A DNA stretch of 64,000 nt, taken from contig CAWGDF010000013.1 in assembly GCA_963821275.1 (NCBI GenBank), forward strand, positions 1 through 64,000, in the 5' to 3' direction. This stretch comes from JACVRW01 sp963821275 (GTDB lineage: Bacteria; Actinomycetota; Thermoleophilia; Solirubrobacterales; Thermoleophilaceae). A program made the translations under genes and the position numbers. Below the pieces are notes generated by a model. It worked only from the letters and a program-made list of their open reading frames with translations, made no database searches and had not been told where the DNA came from. Shown here piece after piece: positions 42,323 to 49,839 of the stretch (positions are counted from its first letter, which is position 1; each line of letters opens with the position of its first letter).

Positions 42323-42971
42323 TTGCCCTGCATTGAACCCGGCTAGCGTTCCTCCGTCATTGCTCGTGAGTCTCGACCTCCTTCGCGAATCCGGAATGCC
42401 CGCATCGGCGGCAATCGTCGAGCTAGGGCCGCTCGCGGTGGATATTGCGCGTGCGACCGTCTCCGGACTTCCGAGCGGTCAACTTCAAGCCGCGATCGAG
42501 CGCCTGGCTGCTGCCGATGCGATCGTCGCGTCCACGCCGATCTACAAGGCCGGCATCAGCGGACTGTTCAAGTCGGTTGTCGACCTGCTCGACAACGACC
42601 TGCTGGTGGCCAAGCCGGTGCTCCTCGCTGCAACCGCTGGAACATCGCGGCACGCCCTGGTGATCGACGATCAAATGCGCCCGCTGTTCGCCTACATGCG
42701 CGCGCTCGTCCTTCCGACGTCCGTCTTCGCTGCATCAGAGGAATGGGGAACGAACGAGCTCGGCGAGCGCATCGAGCGCGCCGCGACCGAGCTCGCCGTG
42801 ATCGTGGAAGCCGAGGTCGAGGCTCGGATCGCCGACCGCGCGTGGTCCGCGTATCAGCATCAGTGCGCCGGAAACGCGAGCCGAGCTGCGCGCACCGCCG
42901 ACGATGTCGATTTCAACTCTCCGCTCATGCGTCTGGCAGCCGGCGGGACAGCCATGGCCGATACCTCGTAA
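42306..42971 (+). CDS. NADPH-dependent FMN reductase family (CE1759/SsuE-like)
   Basis: Flavodoxin-like core: VVELGPLAVDIARATVSGLP (approximate), AADAIVASTPIYKAGISGLF, KSVVDLLDNDLLVAKPVLLA, ATAGTSRHALVIDDQMRPLF and LPTSVFAASEEWG. It should reduce flavin for a two-component oxygenase. The N-terminal strand and phosphate loop (usually SxPSxT) are not clear: the frame reads NPASVPPSLL there. The start is uncertain (GTG 42306 or GTG 42366) and may overlap the divergent nhaA start, so the N-terminus could be truncated or frameshifted. Confidence 0.75.
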   Translation: MDLEATCPALNPASVPPSLLVSLDLLRESGMPASAAIVELGPLAVDIARATVSGLPSGQLQAAIERLAAADAIVASTPIYKAGISGLFKSVVDLLDNDLLVAKPVLLAATAGTSRHALVIDDQMRPLFAYMRALVLPTSVFAASEEWGTNELGERIERAATELAVIVEAEVEARIADRAWSAYQHQCAGNASRAARTADDVDFNSPLMRLAAGGTAMADTS

Positions 42972-43041
42972 CTATCGCCTGGTTGCGAAGCGCTACTGAC
43001 GAACGTGCCCGGGCCGGCAGATCGACATGGCGTTTGCGGCC

Positions 43042-43398
43042 TCAGCGGGCCGCCAGCCAGTCGGCGACGTAATGCGGCGGGTCGCCGCGCCACTGATTCC
43101 GGACCGCGAGCTGAATCAGCTGATTCGGGTCCCGGTCGTAGTCGGGTTGCCCGCCCCTTCCCGCGAGGTAGAGCACGACCGCCGTCGCGACGGCCACACC
43201 GGGATCCTCCACGTCGTAGTCGGCGCCCTCGGCCGCCAGCGCCAGACGCTCCTCGAGGTTCTGGACGGCGGTTACCGGCTCGTCGTCGTCCTCCAGCTGC
43301 ACCTGCAGTCGCGCGACCTTGGGATCGCGCCCGGCAGGGTCTGCCACCTCCGCCGCGTGGCGGACCAGTTCGGCGACCGTGGGCGTGTGCCGGTCCAC
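43042..43398 (-). CDS. Hypothetical acidic protein
   Basis: 118 residues, starting with GTG: VAELVRHAAEVADPAGRD, VARLQVQLEDDDEPVTAVQN and a C-terminus PPHYVADWLAAR. Strongly acidic, predicted mixed helical, no family recognised. Composition and codon third positions look coding. Confidence 0.6.
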   Translation of the reverse strand: MDRHTPTVAELVRHAAEVADPAGRDPKVARLQVQLEDDDEPVTAVQNLEERLALAAEGADYDVEDPGVAVATAVVLYLAGRGGQPDYDRDPNQLIQLAVRNQWRGDPPHYVADWLAAR

Positions 43399-43528
43399 TG
43401 CCAGGATGCTAAGGAGTCAGCCCGACGTTCGTCGCTTGGAAATCGCCTGATCGTGCCATGTGGGCCGGCAGCCTGGCCTGAGACGTTTGGCACCCCCTAC
43501 GCAACCGCCCAGCGGAAGAGGTGTGCTC

Positions 43529-43618
43529 ATGGCATCCATCAGAGTCGGCGAGGAGACCTCGACCTCAATCGACCTCTACTACCTGCCGACTGAGTATCCG
43601 ACCGACGCGGTCGCATGA
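43529..43618 (+). CDS. 29-codon leader ORF with hydrolase-like N-terminus
   Basis: Reads MASIRVGEETSTSIDLYYLP then TEYPTDAVA. The first 18 residues match the typical beginning of chloroperoxidase-type alpha/beta hydrolases, after which similarity ends. GAAGAGG precedes the ATG by about ten bases. The stop TGA overlaps the GNAT start in ATGA, so the leader could couple translation of that gene. Confidence 0.5.
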   Translation: MASIRVGEETSTSIDLYYLPTEYPTDAVA

Positions 43619-44205
43619 TTCGGCGGAGGCTCAGGAGCGGTGACGAGGTGCTCGTCCGGCCCATCGGCCCCGACGACAAGGGGCGCCTGCTCGACGCGTT
43701 CGAGCGCTCGAGCCCGGAGTCGCGCTACCGCCGCTTCTTCTCCCCCACCCCGAGACTGTCGGCCGCGCAGCTGAGGTATCTCACGGAGATCGACCACCAC
43801 GGACGCGAGGCGCTCCAAGCCGTCGACCCGCGAACGGAGCAGGGCCTCGGCGTCGCCCGCTACGTCCGATTGCCCGACGACCCGACCATCGCGGAGGTCG
43901 CGGTCGCCGTGGTTGACGAGTGGCAGGGGCGAGGGCTCGCAAGCGCGCTGCTGCACGACCTGGCGGCCCGGGCGCGCGAGGAGGGCATCGCGCGCTTCAG
44001 CGCCTCGGTGCTGGCAGTGAACGACCCCATCATGAAACTGTTCCGCAAGTTCGGCGAGGTGCACATGACCAGCCGCGACCAGGGGGTCGTCGAGCTGCAG
44101 ATGGACCTGCCCGAGGAGGGCATCCCCGAGACCCTGGCGCACACCGTACGCGCCGTTGCCCAAGGCGACATCCAGCATCACGCCAGGCGTCCCGCCCAGA
44201 GCTGA
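43615..44205 (+). CDS. GNAT-family N-acetyltransferase
   Basis: 196 residues. GNAT core with SRYRRFFSPTPRLSAAQLRY, AEVAVAVVDEWQGRGLASAL (acetyl-CoA pyrophosphate loop Q-G-R-G-L-A) and FSASVLAVNDPIMKLFRKFG. This resembles the acetyltransferase domain found in protein-acetylating Pat/AcuA-type enzymes, so a protein or small-molecule amine could be the substrate (inference). The start overlaps the leader ORF by four bases. Confidence 0.88.
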   Translation: MIRRRLRSGDEVLVRPIGPDDKGRLLDAFERSSPESRYRRFFSPTPRLSAAQLRYLTEIDHHGREALQAVDPRTEQGLGVARYVRLPDDPTIAEVAVAVVDEWQGRGLASALLHDLAARAREEGIARFSASVLAVNDPIMKLFRKFGEVHMTSRDQGVVELQMDLPEEGIPETLAHTVRAVAQGDIQHHARRPAQS

Positions 44206-44237
44206 CCACCGCGCGCAAGAAATGGCACGTTCATGCC

Positions 44238-45116
44238 ATGCCCACAGCGGCATCGCCGGCGACCATCGCGGTTTCCATGCCGAGCACCACCAAGATGAAA
44301 ACCAGGCAGCGCAAGGCCGACGGCCTCGACGTCAGGTGCGCCGAAAGCGATGCAGCCGGCGAAGAGACCGTCCTGCTCCTAAGCCCCTGGCCGGAGAGCC
44401 TCTTCGCCTGGGAGACGATCTGGCCGCGCCTCGCCGAGAGCGCGCGGCTGGTCGCCATCGATCTGCCGGGCTTTGGCAAGTCCGAGGGCCGCCCGGAGCT
44501 CTACTCCCCACACGCCATGGGGACGTTCCTGCTCGAGCTGATAGACGAGTGGGAACTGGGTCGCCCCCACGTCGTCGGGCCGGACGTTGCAACCGGAGCG
44601 ACGCTGTTCGCAGCGGCAGAGGACCTCGATCGGTTCCCGAGTGCCGTGGTCGGCAGCGGGGCCGCCTCGGTTCCGCTGGAGGTGACGGGCGCCCTGAAGG
44701 AACTCATCGAGGCGCCCGACACGAGTCGGTTTCAAGCCGTCGACGGCCGCGACATCGTCGCTGGAGCCCTCGATGACAACCAGCGACACCCGCTACCCGA
44801 GGCGGTTCGAGAGGACTACCTGAGCTCGTATGAAGGCGACCGCTTCGTCGAGTCGATGGCCTACGTGCGCAACTACCCGAACGACCTGCCGATCCTCGCC
44901 GCCAGGCTAGGTGACATCCGGACGCCGGTTCAGATCATCGCCGGCCGCCATGACGCCCTGGTGCCACCGTCCAACGCCACGTTCCTGCACGATCGCCTGC
45001 CCGAAAGCAAGCTCGACATCCTCGACACCGGCCATTTCACCTGGGAGGACGGCGCCGAGCGGTACCTGCAGCTGACGAGGGCCTGGGTCGAATCTCACCC
45101 GGCCAGACGCACCTAG
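44238..45116 (+). CDS. Alpha/beta hydrolase with Asp nucleophile (haloalkane dehalogenase/epoxide hydrolase-like)
   Basis: 292 residues from ATG 44238. Core: TVLLLSPWPESLFAWETIWP, RLVAIDLPGFGKSEGRPEL, then the elbow VVGPDVATGATLFAA in which Asp takes the usual Ser position, acid candidate GRHDALVPPSN and His in LDTGHFTWEDGAERY. An Asp nucleophile is typical of haloalkane dehalogenases and epoxide hydrolases, so covalent ester chemistry on an alkyl substrate is likely; the substrate is unknown. The start is not fixed by a ribosome binding site; ATG 44277 is possible. The next gene starts one base after the stop. Confidence 0.83.
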   Translation: MPTAASPATIAVSMPSTTKMKTRQRKADGLDVRCAESDAAGEETVLLLSPWPESLFAWETIWPRLAESARLVAIDLPGFGKSEGRPELYSPHAMGTFLLELIDEWELGRPHVVGPDVATGATLFAAAEDLDRFPSAVVGSGAASVPLEVTGALKELIEAPDTSRFQAVDGRDIVAGALDDNQRHPLPEAVREDYLSSYEGDRFVESMAYVRNYPNDLPILAARLGDIRTPVQIIAGRHDALVPPSNATFLHDRLPESKLDILDTGHFTWEDGAERYLQLTRAWVESHPARRT

Positions 45117-45117
45117 A

Positions 45118-45813
45118 ATGTCGACCGGGCTCGCAACCCACCTGATCGTCCTGCCGGGCGGCGGCTATTCGGCGCATGCGCCCAATGAGGCCGAGCCGGT
45201 AGTCGACTGGCTGACCGGGGTGGGTGTGCGAGCCAGCGTATTCCGCTACCCGCTGTTGGTGCGCCACCCTGCGCCGCTGGACGCCTTGCTGGCCGAGATT
45301 CGCCGCCTGCGCGAGGGTGGCGTGGAGCGCATCGGGGTGATCGGCTTCTCCGCGGGGGGACATCTTGGCGGCCTGGCCGCCCTCGCCCCCGGCGCCGATC
45401 CAAGCGAAGCGGTCGACTTCGCCGTACTGGGCTACGCGATCACCTCGATGGAGACCGAGAGCTATCGGCCGGCTCGCCTGATCCTGCTGGGCGACGACGC
45501 GACGCCCGAGCTGCGCCGAGCGACGTCACTCGACGCCCTGGTGACGTCCCCGTCGCCGCCGTTCTTCCTTTGGCACACGGCCGAGGACCCATACGTCCCG
45601 CCGGAGCACAGCTACAGGCTTGCCTCATCGCTCGCGGCGCACGGCGTTCCCCACACGACCCATGTCTTCGCGCACGGCCCCCACAGCCTCGGCCTGGCGC
45701 GGGGGGCGTTGGACGCGGCGGCCTGGACGTCCCTCGCCGCCTTCTGGATCAGTGAGCAGAGCGACACCGGACCCGCCACCCCCCCAACCGCAAGGGAGAC
45801 AGCATGGAATTGA
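45118..45813 (+). CDS. Alpha/beta hydrolase, BD-FAE/acetylxylan-esterase-like
   Basis: 231 residues. VLPGGGYSAHAPNEAEPVV (GGG-x oxyanion motif of carboxylesterases), nucleophile IGVIGFSAGGHLGGL (Ser about 84), acid HTAEDPYVPPEHS and His HVFAHGPHSLGLA. Pattern of short-chain esterases that deacetylate sugars or drugs. It starts one base after the previous stop and overlaps the next gene by ten bases, so three hydrolases form one operon. Confidence 0.85.
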   Translation: MSTGLATHLIVLPGGGYSAHAPNEAEPVVDWLTGVGVRASVFRYPLLVRHPAPLDALLAEIRRLREGGVERIGVIGFSAGGHLGGLAALAPGADPSEAVDFAVLGYAITSMETESYRPARLILLGDDATPELRRATSLDALVTSPSPPFFLWHTAEDPYVPPEHSYRLASSLAAHGVPHTTHVFAHGPHSLGLARGALDAAAWTSLAAFWISEQSDTGPATPPTARETAWN

Positions 45814-46733
45814 CCACCGCCACCCATCAGACGGCGACCACGGATTTCACGATGTCGACTTCCGTGCCGAGGGCAGCTCACGAGTACACCGAGGGGTGGT
45901 GCGAGGGCGGGGAGATTGGCGATGTCGCGCTGAGCGGCGGCGCTCGCGTGCGGTACCTGCGCGTGGGCAGCGGTCCGCCCATGGTCCTGATGCACACCGT
46001 GCGCACGCAGCTCGATCACTTCCAGTTCGTTATCCCGCGGATCAGCGACGCGTTCACGGTCTACGCGCTCGATTTCCCCGGCATGGGCTGGTCCGACATC
46101 GTCCCGGGTGCGAGCTACGAGGAGCCTGCGCTGCGAGCCGCGGCCGTCAGGGTGGTCGAAGAGCTTGACCTCTCGGACGTCACGCTGGCCGGCGAATCGA
46201 TGGGCGCCACGGTGGCGCTCACTGCCTCCCTCGACCTCCGCGACCGGGTGCGCCGGATCGTCGCCTTCAACGCCTACGACTTCGCCGACGGCGTCAAGCG
46301 AGCCAACCTGCTCGCGCGGCTGGTCATCGGGAACGTCCGCCTACCGGCGTGGGGCCCCATCATCGCCCGGCTTGAGGAAAAGCGGGTCCTCGCGGGCATT
46401 CTGCGCGGCGGACTGCACGACCCCAGCCAACTGCCCGACCATTATCTCGACGAGCTCCGTCGCGTCGGCCGGCGCCCCGGATACCCGACGGTGGCGAGAG
46501 CGATCTACCGCAACCTCGAGAGCCTGATCGCTTCCCGCGCGCGCTATGCGGGCATCGACGTCCCGGTCACGCTGGTCTACGGCGACGAAGACTGGTCGCG
46601 ACCCTCCGATCGCCAAGCCAACATCCAGACTATCCCCGGCGCCCGCCACATCGCCCTGCCCGACACCGGCCACTTCGCCGCGCTCGAGGCCCCCCAAGAC
46701 GTGGCGCGAATCCTGCTCGACCCTACCCCCTGA
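45804..46733 (+). CDS. Alpha/beta hydrolase (Ser nucleophile)
   Basis: 309 residues. VRYLRVGSGPPMVLMHTVRT, YALDFPGMGWSD, nucleophile LAGESMGATVALTASL, acid VYGDEDWSRPSD and His LPDTGHFAALEAPQDVA: a complete Ser-Asp-His triad. Ribosome binding site AAGGGAGA lies before the ATG, inside the previous gene. The third member of the hydrolase operon; substrate unknown. The large LuxR regulator gene that follows is convergent (opposite strand). Confidence 0.88.
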   Translation: MELTTATHQTATTDFTMSTSVPRAAHEYTEGWCEGGEIGDVALSGGARVRYLRVGSGPPMVLMHTVRTQLDHFQFVIPRISDAFTVYALDFPGMGWSDIVPGASYEEPALRAAAVRVVEELDLSDVTLAGESMGATVALTASLDLRDRVRRIVAFNAYDFADGVKRANLLARLVIGNVRLPAWGPIIARLEEKRVLAGILRGGLHDPSQLPDHYLDELRRVGRRPGYPTVARAIYRNLESLIASRARYAGIDVPVTLVYGDEDWSRPSDRQANIQTIPGARHIALPDTGHFAALEAPQDVARILLDPTP

Positions 46734-46771
46734 GCGCCGTGCCGAGGCGGCCGAGGACGTGAACGCGTTTC

Positions 46772-49576
46772 TCAGTCGTGATTGACGGCAATGCGCGTCA
46801 GGTCGACGCGAGAGTTGATGTTGAGCTTGGCGAAGATCTGACGTAGATGACTATTCACGGTGTGGGGCGAAACGAACAACTTCTCGGCCACCTCCCGATT
46901 GGTTAGGCCCTGAGCCACCAGCCGAGCGACGCCGAGCTGTGCATCGGTCATTGCATCCCAGCCTGATTCTGGGCGATCCGGCACACTGACCAAGCGGCGG
47001 CGTACCCCCTGCGCACGCAGGCGGCTACGAACCCGCCTGGCGTCCCAAGCAGCTCCGGCGTCGCTGTAGAGAGTTAGCCCCCGGTCGAGCACCCCGACCC
47101 CCTCCTCGGTGGCACCACGCTTTATCCGCGCAGCCCCCAGGTCTTCGAGCGCAGAGGCCTGCGCAAGGGGCCGGGGGCCACCCTCGAAGAGCTCGGCAGC
47201 GTGCGCGAGTTCCAGCTCGCTCTCATCAAGCAGGCCGCGCGCGTGCGCTGTGGTGGCGGCGGCGGTGCGCACGCCGGGATTCAGTGCTGAGCGGCGCTCG
47301 GCTGACGCGACCGCGCTCGCTGCCAATTCATCGTCCCCGGCGGCGATGGCGATCCGGACGAGGTGCGGCTCGTCGGTGCCATCCGGGGGAAACAAGGGCA
47401 TGACCGATTTGCGCTCCTCCTCGCCGAGCGCGCAGAGCCAGGCTCGTGCGCCGGCCGCATCGCCCTCGGCCATCGACTGCAGCGCCAGTAGCCACGCGGC
47501 ATTGCGGCGAAAGCTCGGGGGGCTCTGCTCGAGCATCAGTCGGGCAAGCTCGGCCGTTCTCTGCTGACGGCGACGGTCACCCAGGTGGAGCGCTATGCGT
47601 CCCAAGGCGACCACTCCGGCCACATCGAGAATGCTCTGGTGGCCCTCTTCCTGGTCGGGGCTGAGCTGCCCCTCCAGGATCGCGGCGGCATCCTCAAGTC
47701 TTCCCGTTTGGAAAAGCAGCCTGCCGCGCCAAGTCTCGAAGATGTGCAGCGCCCAGCCCTGTTGGTCGCGCTGCGCTGCGGCGAGGCCGTCAGCGGTCAA
47801 CTCGAGCGATTCCTCGACACGGTCGAGCATCATCATGATCTCGCAGCGCCACTCCTGTGTGAGGCGCTCGCGTGCGTAGTCATGTTTGGCGGAGCCGGAT
47901 CGGGACGCAGCTTCGGCCAACTCGAGTGCGCGCACGAACCTTCCCGCGGCCACCTCGAGTCCAGATTCGGCGAGATCCAGCATGAAGGCGGCGTCCGCGT
48001 CCCCGCTGCTGCCGATTGCGGTCTTGGCCTGTGGAAGGTTCGCGAGCCCCTCCTCCGACCGGCCGCCCACCGTGAGGTTGTGGACCGAACACGCGAGGTG
48101 TCGCGCTCGAAGGGCGGGTGGCAGGTCCGCCAATGCGAGCGCTTGCCGGTCTGCGGCGACGCGCACGTCAGGCGAGAGCCCAAACATTCCGGCGATGCTG
48201 AGCAGGACGTCCGCCTCCTGCTCGGCTGGAAGCGCCTCGCGCAGAGTGGTATCCGCGAACGCTCTCGCCTCTTCGACTCGAGCGGCCTCGTGTAGCAACA
48301 CAGCGGTTTGAGTCGCGAGCGGCCCGCGCAACGGGTGCCTGCTCGGGGCAAGCTCCAGTCCCCGCCGGCTCAAGTCGGCCGCAGCTCCCGGATCCGACAC
48401 CGACAGAGCATCGGAAGCCTTCAGCAGGGTGGCGATCGCAACCTCATCACCCGCTTCGGCGCTCGCCGCGAGTTGTGTGGCGACCTCGACAGGGGCAGCT
48501 CCGGCCGCTAACAACACGTCGGCCGCCTGACGATCGAGCGCGCGCCGCGCGGACACGGGGACGCTCACACGCACCGCGTCCCGCGTGATGTCGTGCCCAA
48601 ACGCGAACCGCTCATCACTGTCGAGCAGCACGCCGGATTGGATCAGCTCCTCGATCGGTGCCAGCAGGGGCGACGGCGGCCGGTCGAGCATCCTCGCGAG
48701 CTCGTCGAGCGAGAACGTTCGCCCCAGGGAGGCCGCCACGATCGCCGCCTCGCGTGCGGACTCCGACATTCCCCGCAGCCGCTCTCGCATGCTGTCTCCC
48801 ACCCGACGCGGGAGCCGCGCCTCGGTGAGCTCGGCCTGTCCCTCGTCGATCCGCACGAGCTCCTCATCGCGGAGCCCTGCGAGGAGCTCCGTCAGCAGGA
48901 ACGGGCTGCCATGCGCTCCGCTCATCAGCGTGCGCAGAGCGTCATCGGGCTCTGCCCCCAAGGTGTCGACCGCGACCTGCAAGACCGCCGCCTCATCGAG
49001 CGGGCCCAGCTCAATCCTCTCGGCGCCGTCCTGTTCGAGATACTCAATCGCGCTCAAGAGCCGGCCTGAGCCCTGCTCTGGGCGAAACGCGATCATCCAG
49101 CCGATGGGAAGCGCCCTGAGCCGTGACGGAAGCGCGCGCAATGCCGCGGCGGTCCCGTTGTCGGCCCAGTGTTGGTCATCAAGGCAGACGAGCATCGGCC
49201 CTTGGAGCGCGGCGCGCTCGAGCAGGGCCTGAAGGTCCTGCAGTAGCCAATAGCGTTGCTCGGGAAGTGCGTGCAGATCTCGCAGGGCGCTCCGGTCGAG
49301 GAGCGGCGGGTCCCCACCGAAAAGCGCTTCCATCAGCGGAGCCAGTTCCACGATGCCTTCGCCTGGCTCGGCGGCGCCGGAGCCGACCCTGAACGACATG
49401 CGCCCAGCGATCCTCGCGCCCTCTTCGAGCAGCCGGCTCTTGCCCATTCCGGCGCCGCCCTCCATCAGCAGGACCGCGCCAACGCCGGAGCGAACCCGAT
49501 CGAGCTGGCTACCGAGGATGGCCAGTTCGGCATCTCGACCGCGGGCGATCAGCCCGCGGAATGCCGCTTGCTGCAT
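46772..49576 (-). CDS. Large ATP-binding LuxR-family regulator (LAL)
   Basis: 934 residues. ATPase at the N-terminus: Walker A MEGGAGMGKSRLLEEGARIA (about 38-57), Walker B LVCLDDQHWADNGTAAALRA. A long helical/TPR-like middle region follows, then a C-terminal LuxR helix-turn-helix: ARLVAQGLTNREVAEKLFVS and PHTVNSHLRQIFAKLNINSR. LAL regulators activate catabolic or secondary-metabolism genes. It is convergent with the hydrolase operon and divergent from another LuxR regulator at 49840, with 260 bases between them for both promoters. Confidence 0.93.
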   Translation of the reverse strand: MQQAAFRGLIARGRDAELAILGSQLDRVRSGVGAVLLMEGGAGMGKSRLLEEGARIAGRMSFRVGSGAAEPGEGIVELAPLMEALFGGDPPLLDRSALRDLHALPEQRYWLLQDLQALLERAALQGPMLVCLDDQHWADNGTAAALRALPSRLRALPIGWMIAFRPEQGSGRLLSAIEYLEQDGAERIELGPLDEAAVLQVAVDTLGAEPDDALRTLMSGAHGSPFLLTELLAGLRDEELVRIDEGQAELTEARLPRRVGDSMRERLRGMSESAREAAIVAASLGRTFSLDELARMLDRPPSPLLAPIEELIQSGVLLDSDERFAFGHDITRDAVRVSVPVSARRALDRQAADVLLAAGAAPVEVATQLAASAEAGDEVAIATLLKASDALSVSDPGAAADLSRRGLELAPSRHPLRGPLATQTAVLLHEAARVEEARAFADTTLREALPAEQEADVLLSIAGMFGLSPDVRVAADRQALALADLPPALRARHLACSVHNLTVGGRSEEGLANLPQAKTAIGSSGDADAAFMLDLAESGLEVAAGRFVRALELAEAASRSGSAKHDYARERLTQEWRCEIMMMLDRVEESLELTADGLAAAQRDQQGWALHIFETWRGRLLFQTGRLEDAAAILEGQLSPDQEEGHQSILDVAGVVALGRIALHLGDRRRQQRTAELARLMLEQSPPSFRRNAAWLLALQSMAEGDAAGARAWLCALGEEERKSVMPLFPPDGTDEPHLVRIAIAAGDDELAASAVASAERRSALNPGVRTAAATTAHARGLLDESELELAHAAELFEGGPRPLAQASALEDLGAARIKRGATEEGVGVLDRGLTLYSDAGAAWDARRVRSRLRAQGVRRRLVSVPDRPESGWDAMTDAQLGVARLVAQGLTNREVAEKLFVSPHTVNSHLRQIFAKLNINSRVDLTRIAVNHD

Positions 49577-49839
49577 GAGGCCAGTCTATGCCGGTACTTC
49601 CCCCCGGATTTGCCGGCAAGCAAATGAGCGTAGTTGCGGTCCGAACCGGACGCACGCGCACTGGGCCGGGTGCCCATTGGGTGCCCGAATCCCCGTGATT
49701 TCCCGGTGACCGCCAGCGGATTCGTGAGGGGCCGCAGCGTGCTGTTCGTGGTCCGCGGTCCGGGATTCACCAGCCAGTCCCCAGTACCCCGGGCGTCGGG
49801 CTCTTCGGCCTTGGGGCTGGGGCTACGATCGTCGCGGCA

